A DNA stretch of 64,000 nt from Antedon mediterranea. Lineage: Eukaryota; Echinodermata; Crinoidea; Comatulida; Antedonidae. The position numbers and the translations under genes were made by a program. This document shows, piece by piece, positions 11,124 to 22,100 of the stretch. The notes under the pieces were generated by a model that was not told the DNA's origin, searched no databases, and was given only the letters and a program-made list of their open reading frames with translations. Positions within the stretch are counted from its first letter, which is position 1. Each line of letters opens with the position of its first letter. The DNA is taken from the NCBI RefSeq assembly GCF_964355755.1, contig NC_092670.1:4861001-4925000 (forward strand), written 5' to 3'.

Positions 11124-11567
11124 TTACTGATACTTTAGTAGAAACTTTCTCCTATGCCTACATGCACTGACTAATTCGTTCCTATGGTTAAGTGAGCTGG
11201 TTTCAGGCTTGCATATAATATAATACTTCTCTTGTAAGCATAGATTACACCGTTTGTTAACATTGGAATATGGTTTACACTTCTTTATTATTCGCCATTT
11301 AATGTTATACTTTATGTTATCATCTTTTAGCTTCCAGATGTACTGGCTAAGCGTTGTGCTGTTTTTGTATTTAACATTACGGAATGAACTATTGTGTGCG
11401 TTATATCTGCATTTAAATGTGTTTTCGGTTAGTCCGACATATGTTTCAACTTTATCATCATCATTTGTTGTTACTGTAGCCTGATAAACAACACCACTGG
11501 TTAGGCATTTCCCATCTAATGGGCATTCATTTCGACAGTTGCATTGCTTGATGTTATCACAGGGCAT
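11124..11567 (-). CDS. GIY-YIG endonuclease end of a Penelope-like retroelement
   Basis: This 147-residue frame begins with the cysteine cluster CNCRNECPLDGKC and continues with VVYQATV and TYVGLTENTFKCRY, the Penelope form of the GIY-YIG nuclease motif (YQA and YVG). Then come NSSFRN, the KNSTTLSQYIWKLKD segment, a CNLCLQEKYYI block, and the RNELVSACRHRRKFLL ending. These are the successive blocks of the C-terminal endonuclease in Penelope-like retroelements, which nicks DNA for target-primed insertion. The reverse-transcriptase part that should precede it is gone apart from a short degenerate trace (SAHNKNVLRN, about 11600-11568). It is therefore a 5'-truncated relic; the frame itself is intact over the domain. 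Confidence 0.85.
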   Translation of the reverse strand: MPCDNIKQCNCRNECPLDGKCLTSGVVYQATVTTNDDDKVETYVGLTENTFKCRYNAHNSSFRNVKYKNSTTLSQYIWKLKDDNIKYNIKWRIIKKCKPYSNVNKRCNLCLQEKYYIICKPETSSLNHRNELVSACRHRRKFLLKYQ

Positions 11568-11603
11568 ATCATTACGTAATACATTTTTGTTGTGGGCCGA
11601 TAT

Positions 11604-11819
11604 TACAGTCAGGAAATAGAGATGTGTTGTACTTGCTAATTAGCATACTATTGTTCACATAAACAGTTTGCCTTAAGACTTCATTATAGCTTTTTGTATT
11701 CACTTGTGACTATCATTCAGAGCCAAGCACCTGAAGATTGAGTTCATACTCATGAAACAGCCTGTAGTGCAATAAAATGTTCAGTTGGTAATTTACTAGC
11801 GTCTTTCATTTATTTATAT
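11604..11819 (+). repeat. Penelope-like element terminal repeat (right, inverted)
   Basis: Near-identical inverted copy of 10882-11090, running from the AGGAAATAGAGATGTGTTG end to TTTCATTTATTTATATTT. Penelope-like elements are known to carry such pLTRs in either direct or inverted arrangement. Here the pair brackets the truncated ORF. Confidence 0.75.
11727..11770 (+). ncRNA. Type I hammerhead ribozyme, inverted terminal repeat
   Basis: Same fold as the copy at 10927-10970, on the plus strand. Stem I GCAC (11727-11730) pairs with GTGC (11767-11770). Core CTGAAGA is at 11731-11737. Stem II is TGAGT/ACTCA (11739-11743 with 11748-11752), and GAAA is at 11754-11757. Stem III is ACA/TGT (11757-11759 with 11763-11765), and the scissile position follows A11766. 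Confidence 0.75.
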
Positions 11820-11879
11820 TTGGCTCTACATTTTGTATCGAGCACTTTCGCTTTCATGGTCTGCGTTAAATTCACCACG

Positions 11880-11882
<3 letters not shown>

Positions 11883-11913
<31 letters not shown>
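11883..11913. repeat. (TA)n microsatellite
   Basis: About 15 TA dinucleotides. They sit directly against the Penelope-type terminal-repeat fragment that follows, as another (TA)n run sits beside the copy at 34497-34668. Confidence 0.85.
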
Positions 11914-11917
<4 letters not shown>

Positions 11918-12075
11918 CCAAAGGCAAATTACTGAACAAATGACAATGCTGTGGGTAGCAGTGGCTGGATCTCAATGGAGATACAAAATAAAAGCGAAAA
12001 GCTAAATCAAAACGAGAAGTAAAACAGCCAGGAAAGTTAGCAGAGCTTTCGAGCAACACTAGCCCTTCATCAGTA
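11914..12075 (-). repeat. Second Penelope-type terminal repeat with hammerhead-like core
   Basis: Family shared with 7939-8066 and 34497-34668. On the minus strand it begins near 12080. CTGATGA is at 12073-12067, a GGGC/GCUC stem with a UAGUGUU loop follows, then GAAA (12050-12047), a three-pair AGC/GCU stem III with loop UCU, and a UA site at 12039-12038. The hammerhead core is therefore complete, but I see no stem I pairing in this copy. A shorter plus-strand fragment of the same repeat follows at about 12088-12152, an inverted-pair arrangement like that of the neighbouring element. Confidence 0.65.
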
Positions 12076-12225
12076 TGATCATATATATATCGTTTTGATT
12101 TAGCCTTTTGCTTTCACTGTATTTCATCAGTATTTTGCCTTTGGATATATATAATACTGATGAATTGAAATAAAAAAATCTATATAATGTGATTAAATAA
12201 TTAATAACCTTGCAATACTGTTCTT

Positions 12226-12335
12226 TTTAGTCGTGTGGACACGACTCTATAGTTCACTATGTCGGTCGGTCGGTCGGTCGGTCTGTCTGTCGGTCCGGTA
12301 TCATTATGCGATTTAGCACGCGACTTATGGCTGTT
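12226..12335 (+). repeat. Dispersed repeat with (CGGT)n core
   Basis: The segment TTAGTCGTGTGGACACGACTCTATAGTTCACTATGTCGGTCGG... carries a CGGT/CTGT tetranucleotide run (about 12261-12295). A diverged copy of the same sequence lies at about 36920-37025, including the flank that reads GCGACT...CCTTGTTA. It is a repeat family, not a coding exon. Confidence 0.7.
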
Positions 12336-12967
12336 GGCCTTGTTAATGTTTTTGTCTTACTATTATGTCTTTGGTGTATGTTTAAATTGTATGTGTTTGC
12401 TTTACGTTCAAAACGGTCGTGTTAAATGTACTTAACGTAATATTTTTCAGCGATTACCCACGACAGGGCGCGTGTTACTTGTTTTAATATTAAATTATTT
12501 TATGATAAAAGGTAAAACCTGTTGTTGTTATGTAATGTTGTTATCTTTTTTTTGTTTTTTTTTTAAATGTGAATATATATTTTAAATTCAACCTGTTATA
12601 GTTATAGTTGTTTTCATCGCTGTTTGTTGTCAATTGAATTTTAAAAAAAAACATAAGCTAGAAGAAAATTCCGTGTTACAAGATTTATACAAACGCATGA
12701 TAAAGATCATAGCAGTGGTTAGGAATTCGAAATAGAAAATGTAAAGTATGATAACAATCTATTGTTTCTATATCTTATAATCAATTAGGCTACATGCGCT
12801 GATTCAGGATATAAGAGTAATGATAAGATGATTGACGAGTCTTCAACCCATATTAAAACTGATAAGAATAAAAGTGAAAGTTATCTACAACTTGATAAAA
12901 TACGACAGGGTATGAGTTTACAGTACACAAGACATCAACTATACAAAGTTCTCACGACGTGTCTCAC
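12336..12967. other. Upstream region of the TLR gene
   Basis: No exon is seen. This AT-rich stretch should contain the promoter and 5' UTR of the gene that starts at 12968. I cannot identify a convincing TATA box or initiator. Confidence 0.35.
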
Positions 12968-14798
12968 ATGGGAAGATTCAGCTTTGATCATACATTGAAG
13001 ATGTGGCATTATTTGTTTTTGTTTATTGTCGTTGTTTCTGTTACATTCTACTGTCCTATTAGAGGTGAACTAACATGCTACAAATACAATCCGTTAGTAA
13101 ATGGAACTCAGCCACTAGATGACCTAAGATGTCCTAAGAAATGTAGCTGCACATATTGTAAGGTGGAAACGGAATTACACTACAATCATAACGTAGATTG
13201 TTCACATAGACAATTGGAAAGCATTCCATCGCAAGATACTGTGCCAATCGATGTTGGGTATTACCATTTACAGTCTAACAGTATTTCTTTACTGAATAAC
13301 TACTCTTTCAAGAATTTAATTACCCTGAAGTTTTTGCATTTTGATGTAAACAATATGATTTATAAAAGCATTGAGATTAATGCATTTCGTGGTTTGCACC
13401 AACTGAGAAAATTATCTATGAATGAAAATCATTATTTGGCAAAACTTCTTCCTTGGTTTGATGATCTTGTACTTTTAGAAGAACTACATCTGCAGTATTG
13501 TGGATTAACTACAATATATGCTAAGGTATTTAATAATTGCAAAAAACTAATTAAAATTGACCTTACAAAAAACTATATAAACTATCTTCACTCCAGCACT
13601 TTCCACAATTTACCCGTTTTAAAATATTTATATTTAAACAGCAATAAGATTCTAAGAATTCCACCACAAGCATTTAAAGGCTTAGTCCGATTACAAGAAA
13701 TAACTCTCCATGACAACATTTTGCGTACAATCGAAGAAGATGTTGGACTTCAAAATCTTACTCAATTACAGTCTCTAGATGTGTCGTACAATAAATTTAT
13801 ATGTAACTGTGATTTAGTGTGGTTTAGAAAATGGATTGGGGAAACGAATGATACAATTAAAGATATCAATGGTACAAAATGTATCCCAAAACAAGGCAAA
13901 AGATACAAGGAAATAATTGAATTTGATCCTGATGAACTACACTGCAGCAAATTTGAAAGAATTTTGAAAATTACAATTCCTTGTGCTTCAGCTGGACTTA
14001 TTTTTTTATTATTGGGTGTAAGTCTTTACCGTTACAGATTTCATTTAAGGTAAGATCAGTGGTATTTATGTATTTCATCTAACTGCCTAATTTTTAGTTT
14101 TCTTTCCTATTTCAAATGTTTATATTATTATTTTCCTTTGAAACTATTACAAAAATCCTTTTAAATCAACCAGTACGTACTTTTATTACGTTATGCGAAT
14201 CATTTTCGAAGCAGTAACTTATTTATTTCAACGTAGGTACTGGAATCAACGACGGCGTCTTCGTAAACAGTACGAGCGAATTTGCAACCAAGGACCTCCT
14301 ATCATCAACGGAGAAAACATTCGGTATGACGTGTTTGTCTGTTACAACAACAAAGACACACAGTGGGTTCTGAAAGTCTTACAGCCACAGTTGGAGGAAC
14401 AGCGCAATTTTAAATTATGTGTCGACTATCGTGATTTTCTTCCAGGAGAAGCAATCGCTACGAACATTGCAAATGCTGTTAAATTCAGTCGTAAGGTTTT
14501 ATTGGTTGTCTCGAAACACTTCGCCAAAAGTGAGTGGTGCAACTTTGAGTTAGAGATGGCACACATGCGTACGTTAGGCCATGAAGATATATTGGTCGTT
14601 GTTTTAATTGAGAAGGTGTCACCTAAAGACATGCCGATACTCTTGCACAAGATATTGACCACGACAACTTATATCGAATGGGACGAACAACCAAAGAGAC
14701 AAGCATTGTTCTGGGCCAAGCTTGAAACAGCTCTTTTGTCACCTAACTGTCCAAAAGATAGACTCATTGATAGCCCCTTAAACACTTGCGAACGTTGA
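12968..14798 (+). CDS. Toll-like receptor, short ectodomain, two exons
   Basis: Coding exons 12968-14049 and 14237-14798 join across a GTAAGA...GTAG intron (phase 2), giving 547 aa. I chose the first ATG; M12, just before the hydrophobic run WHYLFLFIVVVSVTF, is an alternative start. The ectodomain (about 34-330) has a cysteine-rich N-cap with CPKKCSCTYC, about seven leucine-rich repeats (for example LPVLKYLYLNSNKILRIPPQ), and an LRRCT with CNCDLVWFRKWI. The membrane helix is about 334-353. The cytoplasmic TIR domain (391 to about 535) has box 1 YDVFVCYNNKD, box 2 RDFLPG (R426, D427, P430, G431) and box 3 FW (519-520), so it should be able to recruit TIR adaptors. The ectodomain is much shorter than the usual 20 or more LRRs. 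A short, intron-containing TLR fits divergent classes described in sea urchin. Its ligand is unknown. Confidence 0.95.
14237..14798 (+). CDS. TLR exon 2: juxtamembrane segment and TIR domain
   Basis: The exon starts after ATTTATTTCAACGTAG and completes the Arg codon split across the intron. It encodes a basic juxtamembrane stretch (YWNQRRRLRKQYERI) and the whole TIR domain, followed by a short tail ending in TCER and TGA. The intron at the membrane-TIR junction means the signalling domain is a separable exon. An ATG frame at 14193 runs into this exon through the intron and should not be used as a start. Confidence 0.9.
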
Positions 14799-14967
14799 AG
14801 GTGTCCGCAGAAGACATGCTGATATTTAACAAATCTATTGATAATATATGCGCATAACCCACGCATAAACCCACAAATGTGAAAACAATCATAATTTGAA
14901 AACAGCGTCCACAAATAATAACAAAAACGAAAATTACACATTTTAAAAATATTGGGTTTATGAGTTA

Positions 14968-14973
14968 AATAAA
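14968..14973 (+). terminator. Polyadenylation signal of the TLR gene
   Basis: AATAAA lies 170 bases past the TLR stop codon, with a GT-rich stretch (TTTTTTGTGAGTTTGTCTG) shortly downstream. Both are usual for a 3' end. Confidence 0.55.
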
Positions 14974-16054
14974 TAATAATACCTTTTTTGTGAGTTTGTC
15001 TGTTCTATTCGACGACTAAAGACGGAATAAAAATATAGTTTCTCTATTCAACGAATATTATAAAATATATATAATATGTCTTTTTAAAAAATCAATAGAG
15101 ACTAGAGCAATGATATAGAAGGCCGATTGTTTGTGATACGACATCAACCAATCGAATGTGTTGTACGATGTGACAGCATTTAGTGTGAAATTTATTGTTA
15201 CATTATTTATTGATAAAAAAAGTATCTTAGCAATAATAGCCATGTTGAATGATTTAACTTTGAGTATTGGATATTAGTCCACAGCTTTAAACAACACACG
15301 TGCTTAAAAAAATATTATTGTTTATTGTATGAATTTAATTTTTTATGCAAATCACAAAGATTGTACATAATTATTTTAAAAAAATGACATCAAACAGTTA
15401 GAATTTATATCGTTTCGTTATATCATAACGAAACATTGACAGAAAGTATTACTCTGTCCACTTCCGTGTGGCCTATTCTTTTTTTCTCACCTTTTCAACA
15501 TACTTGCTTCTTTCGTGCTACTTACCATCTTGTTGTTTTATTTGTCTGAATAAAGAATTGTTATCTAAATCTTGTACATCTATTAAGTACTGGTTAAGGA
15601 AATAACATATTATCTGAGACAACAATCTAAATATTTGTCTCAGTATAGTTTTGGCTATAATAGCGTCATGGTGTTGCTAAACGACAAATAAATAAACAAG
15701 GAAACATTTATTACTTATTGTAGTGTAACTAAAACATTTTAAATAAACTATTCATACTCGAATCCTTTTCATCTGTGCAAGTTTTTTAGTATCGTTTTAG
15801 CACAATAAAGAAAAAAGAATATTATTCAAGACAACAATAGAAACATGTTTTTCACACGGTAGCCAATATAAATGGTATAAACATTGACATACTCATTACT
15901 ATTTATAGTATAGTATTGTGATGAGATATTGATTGATCACTATTACATTTAACTGTATAATTGTACTGCTTCATACGGTATTAATTCATTCATATCAATG
16001 AGTTTCAGAAACATACATATAACCGATTCTGGGTATAACTAACCTGAAGTAGAG
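14974..16054. other. Intergenic region between the two receptor genes
   Basis: No exon is seen. A short inverted repeat (TTTCGTTATATCATAACGAAA) lies at about 15413-15434. The 3' part should hold the promoter of the gene starting at 16055; no clear TATA box is identified. Confidence 0.4.
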
Positions 16055-16121
16055 ATGTTGGCTGAACTTGTTCAAAACTTTGTTATAGTTCTCATGTTGA
16101 CTTGTCAGTCTCGATCATCAG
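16055..16121 (+). CDS. Exon 1: signal peptide
   Basis: Encodes MLAELVQNFVIVLMLTCQSR and SS, a hydrophobic leader, before a GTATGT donor in phase 1. An in-frame TAA at 16040 closes the frame upstream, so the protein starts here. Confidence 0.8.
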
Positions 16122-19100
16122 GTATGTTTATTATATAAATAAGAAAGTATATATGTTGGATGGTGATAATTATCCATGGGTTCAATGATTGATTGAAAAT
16201 TTAGATTTAGAAAAAGTTCCTTTTGTTATAATTAGGTAGTTTCAGCTAACTATTCAGGTCCCAAGCACGGAGGGGAGATCATGTTGTATAAAGATGTCGC
16301 TATAATAATCACTTGCGAGGATTTATTCAATAACTGATGGTCAAATTAATATATATTATCTCGAGTTGGGCGTATATATATAAATATAATATAAATTTGC
16401 GTTCAGTGAAATGCGCGCAATTTACAAATTCGAGGAAAACAGAAATATTACTGAGATATTCAAACTTGGATACTTCGTCGACACCGGTTTCGTAAAAAGT
16501 CCAAACAGCTTAATTTGGTGTTTTTATTTTTCTTATAAATATAATACTGTAATGTAACAACGATTTTTAGAATGTGTATACCGTAAAACCTCGAACAGAA
16601 AGGTGAAGGTGCCTTCTTTTCAAGATTACTTGCAAACTAAAGATCTAAATCTTTTCGAAATGAGTACTGTAAATATCGTGAATTGCTACTACATAATAAG
16701 ATATTGAGACATTTCCTGCCAATTTTACATATTTGCCATTGGAACACAAGGAGAAGACAAAGCACGATCATGCATATTATCATCAGTCTAAATCACTAGT
16801 ATCTCACCCAACTACAGTAACTCTTAACTCTTAACTCTTAACCATGTATTTGTTTGATTCACATACATTTATCTCGAATAGAAGCCCATTCTATCGTGAG
16901 GGCTTGATCTCGAGTTGGGCGTATTTTTCTTTGGGCTTCTTTTCGAGGTTTTATGGTATATACTGTACTGTGTTCAGACCAATTAACACAGACGAGCGGT
17001 AACGGCAAGCGGTCACCGCGTAGCTTGTCCAACGTAGGATATGTCTCTCGTCTGCGGAAACTGCCCGTCTGTTCTGCGTTGTGTGTAAATGATCATATCA
17101 TAGATTCTATATTTTTATTACCGTTAACGCTCGTCTGTGTAAATTGTGCTTTTTCCTCAAACACATTTCGAGGGAAGATTTTTTTTAATATAATGACCAA
17201 CTCACTTACTATGCTATACTACTATTAACAAAAAACACTTTCGATTATTCATCAGATGTAATTCTCTATGCAGGAAATTTAGTAAATGCTCCATTGATAT
17301 TAGAATTTTATTGTTTAAGTCTTACTCTCTTAGTATGTATTGTGTAGCATTGTGTTGTGACTTTAATGTGAAGTCTATGAAGTCCTTTCGTGTTTGTTAC
17401 AACAATGCTTTTGGAATAATTTTAAGACGTGCTTGGAGTTGCAGTGCTAGTGCAATGTTTATGGAGAACCATGTTTATGAGTACAATGTTTCTTTAGTTA
17501 ACTAAGAGTGACGGTAATTGAAATTCACTTATCACTTGTGTTAATTCTCGAAAACTGTAGGAAATGGTACCAACTACTATATACATAATTATTATCACTT
17601 TTTTTAACAGAACTTTTCATACCTTATTTGTAATCGAATCTCTTTATGCAATTATTTATTTGTATGTTAAGTATTTGTATTGTTGATTTGAAAAATTGAA
17701 TTAAATTAACCTATCTACAGAAATTGACTATATATTTTTTTTCAAGATCCATTAGATATAATACTATATACTGCAACACCGTTGGTTGGCAATGATAGTA
17801 ACAGTTGGTTTCGAGGATACGCACTTCAAGATGATAAAGACATTAGACATTTATCAGTTGGAGTATTATACAAGAATATTGATGGGAAAGATAACGTAAC
17901 TTGGGATGATATAACTGGTGAGGTCAGAAATTATAACAGCTACATGGAAATGCCAGACGATAAAATATTTCACACGAGTAGCAGAATTGCATACCGCGTA
18001 CACGGGGATTTCGCATATCTAGGCGTTTTAACCTTACCAACCCAAACTGACAGAGTTGGTGTTTTTTCATTTGAAGCAAAAAAAGGTGGAATAGTTACAA
18101 ATTCAGCAATTGTATTAACATCTGCTTCTGGTGAGTAAGGCTTTTAAATTTGTTTGTTGTAATGATATTTATTCATTCATTCATCTTTTTATTTTGGAAT
18201 ACCATGGTGACATAATATATCCATAGCAAAAGAGAGAAAAAAATCTTAATCTAAGAACTCATAGAACAAAAACAAAAATAAATATATAAAGTCAATGCAA
18301 CAAGGCATTCCATTGTATGTGCATTATTGACACATTAAGAACGTGCCGATTAATGGCCATGATCAAAGCATTACTACTTGCGTTCACACGATTTTTAAAA
18401 CTAAAAAAAGATTTTCTAATGAACTCATCAAAGGATGGAACATCATTTCAGACAAACATCATGCTTGCGCTACAATTTCTAGGCTGCTTCAGCAGCAAAC
18501 GTAAGGCATTAATATAGTATATATACATAGTTCAATTAGGCTTTGTAAGCCAGCCACTGACGAAGCCAAACCAAGTCATCGGCAAAGCTTAGGCAATTCA
18601 GTTTAAGACTGTTAATTTCACAGTACAACCTTCTTTTGACTTAGTCAGTTCAACAGTTAACGGATCAGTGTACACATTGTAAAGTAAAGGGGACATAACG
18701 CCTCCCTGGCGAACCCCATTACAAACTGTGAAAGAATATTATATATATATCAACAAATTATTGTTGTACCTAATATTAATATCAATAGTAATTAGTAATT
18801 TTTCAATAAAATCATTTTTGACAGCCATTATTGAATTTGAGTATAGAACGATAACAGTCAGCATTGGAGAGTCAGTCAGAATCAACATCAGGAATGGGAG
18901 TTTTATTGACAACATACGTTGGAGACATAATTATGAGGAACTATACAATCTGAGGAATGCATCTTCTGTTGTGATTGAAAACATTCACATAAAGGATGAC
19001 GGCGTGTTTGAATGTTATATAGGTGATAACCCTGACGGTAATCATGGTATAATGAGGCTTATTGTCAGAGGTAAATTATTGTAAATCAATAAATCTGTAT

Positions 19101-22100
19101 TATATATTGTATTATTAGTATGACTTATATTATTTAAACAAACTATGAATGCAATGTGCAAGTGAGTGCCGCGAGCCTGCAAATGTTCATGAAGATAGAA
19201 TGTAATCCACCGAACAATATTCTGGCTGAGAGTGATGTACCAGTGTTCTAGTGTAGTTTGAGGTTTTTTTTCTTTTTTTTTCTCATTAGAAGAGAGATAG
19301 TTCGTCAATTTAGCTAATTCATTTATTTTGTGTTTAAAAGACTACGTCAATAGACTGCTACTAAAGCATCATAGGCTATATTTTGTTCACATTACCAAAT
19401 AGCTCTTAATTAAACCGAACATTGAATCACATGTATTTACATATCTATATTATTTTTTTTCAATTAGCTTGTCCTTCACCAAAATGGAGTTTACCAGATT
19501 GCGAAATGGACTGTCCCGTTTGTTATAATAATGGAGTGTGTGATGACAAAACGGGTGTCTGTATTTGTCCAGCAGGATTTGATGGCGATGCTTGCAAACA
19601 CGGTGATCAATAACTTTATACCGCGTTCATGTCTTGTGTATGTAGCTCTCGATTCGTTAATTGGCTCGCGAGCGGTTCATGACGAGAACAGCCGCTCAAA
19701 GTGTGGATTCTATCGAGAGCGATTAATTTATTAGCTTAAAATTATATGACGGTAAAATTATCAAAAATTAAATTCCAGTTTAACTTACTTTGATTTACTT
19801 TATTTGCAATAGATTGCGGTAATAACAACTGGGGCCGTGACTGCCTTAATGTGTGTAGCAGTAAACCTGGTTCAACGTGCAGAGGAGCTCTTGTATGTCC
19901 ACCTGACCCAGTTGGCTGTACATGTGTCAATGGTTTTGAAGGAAACGATTGTGATACAGGTTTTTATTACATCCGATTTTCAGTAGGCCTACTGTGTTTT
20001 ATTTTTTTCTGATTTGTAAGAAAGTTTCTAAATACAGCTCAATATGTTCGTCACTTGTTTCAACTGTATCAAATAAATTATTTGTAATCATCATCATACT
20101 CATCATTAGTCTCATCATTTCATATAACTATATATTTTTAGAGTGCACTTCTGGATACTTTGGAGCAGACTGTAGCCAAAAATGCCACTGTAATGATAGC
20201 TATTGTGATATACACATAGGATGTACCTCAACCGAGTCAATGTGTTCGTCTGGGTATACTGGTGACACATGTCAAGGTAGCGTATGTTACAATGTGTAGA
20301 AAACCCCAGCTAATGCAACAATCGTAGTAAAGAAATCCATAGTTAATGTATATATGTTGTAGTGAAACGTCCAGCAAACATAATGTTGTACCAATTATTT
20401 AAAAACAAAACATTATTTGCTGCTTTGTTCTTATTAGTGCCCATGGACTGTCCATCCGGATTGTTTGGTCTCCTGTGTAATTTCCAATGCCACTGCAAAG
20501 ATTATGCAGGTTGTAATCGAGATGGGAGTTGTCCTAATGGATGTGACGAGGCCTGGTTTGGATCGGATTGCAGCATAGGTAACACCACAAACTGAAATCT
20601 ATATTGTCATAGAATTGTACGTGAAAAAGACACTCTATAATAATAAAAATAAATGGATAATAATGAATGAAACCGTCCATGATTTAACTGCTTCACCAAT
20701 TATATAAAACATTACAGAACAAATTAGTAGCGAAATACTAATATAGTACGGTACCGACTTTAAAAAAAAACAAATAATTTATTAGTAATAATTTCTTATA
20801 AATTGTAGTTATAATAGTAGGCCTAATTATGAATAGTTAAATCCCATCGTATGTTATCTCATCGTGGTTTTCGTAAATCCAAAAAATATCTTACTCTTAG
20901 TAAACTACTGTTAGTTGTACCAGTGCTTTTCTTTAGTTTCTCAGCGTGGTATGTATTCATAAGATTTCAGAATCAAATTGTTAAAATCTCCTGAAACTAC
21001 AGTATGAAAGATGAATTCATAAAACTAAAAATGTATATAAAATAGGTAAAACAGTAATTATTTAAATTCCATCCTTTCAAATAAAACAAAGACAAATAAA
21101 CACTCTTTATATTATTTGCATAGAAACAATCAAATATGATTTAGGTTTTGATAATAGAAGACCAAGAGGCTAAAGCTTCACATATACAGTATTTCATTCA
21201 GATGAATGTGGAAATAATAGGCCTACTTTGTTTTGGTTGATAAAGTTTGCGGTAAACCACGTGTGTTCTTAATAAGAACGATCGACGTATTGATCGGAAC
21301 GTCGAGAAACTCTCAAGATTTCTTTTCAGAACTACATACGTGGTGTACCGAAAACTTTATATAAACATATTGATTTCACCATGCAAACCTCCAAACAAAA
21401 TACTTTATATTTTGTAATTAGCATTACCATACCGTTTTGAACCGCCAACTGTAGTAAACCAAACAGCAACTACCATAACGTTTGACGTCACTTGGGTTTT
21501 TGGTGAAGATTATGGAACAGGAACAATTACAAAAAGAAAGCTTTGGTATAAATCGTCACAGATGGATTCCTTTCTATCAATAAATGAACCTGATAATGGT
21601 TCATCTATTGTTATTGATAATCTCATCCCAAATGAGCAGGTTAAATTCTACTGTCAGTTTTCAAGGATGGTTGGTGGTATTGAAGTAGATGGCCCAGAAA
21701 GTGCAGTTGGATCAACTAACACCATATGTACAAGTAAGCTCAAACTATACAACTTATGCTTCATTTATGATTACAAACCAGATGAACATTTATAATCATA
21801 CAAAACTTCTATTTTTTAATACCGTAATTAGTAATAATACAAGATACAAGAAAACCAAATGTGACAGTTGAAATTCTTCTTGCTTGCTGCAAGAACTCAC
21901 CACACTACAACATAAATAAATTCTAAACTGAAACATTATCTTAAAAATCTACAGTTGAACTCATGGATTGCATTTACTAGGAAGGAGTATCTGTGCCGAT
22001 TAGTATGCCCCTTAAGAGGCCTAATCCTACCTGACTTTTTTTTTTTTTTTAATTATTCAATTTTTAGGCAAATTGCCAAGGATAACCACAAGTGAACTCA

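Noticed and set aside
14193-14236. ATG start for a stand-alone TIR protein
   Set aside because: The frame begins in the intron; splice sites at 14050 and 14236 join the TIR exon to the LRR exon in phase.
16817-16843. TAACTC repeats resembling telomeric sequence
   Set aside because: Only about three to four units of TTAACTC, which is not the TTAGGG telomere repeat.
18317-18517. 66-codon plus-strand frame in intron 2
   Set aside because: Antisense of a LINE relic whose real reading direction is minus.
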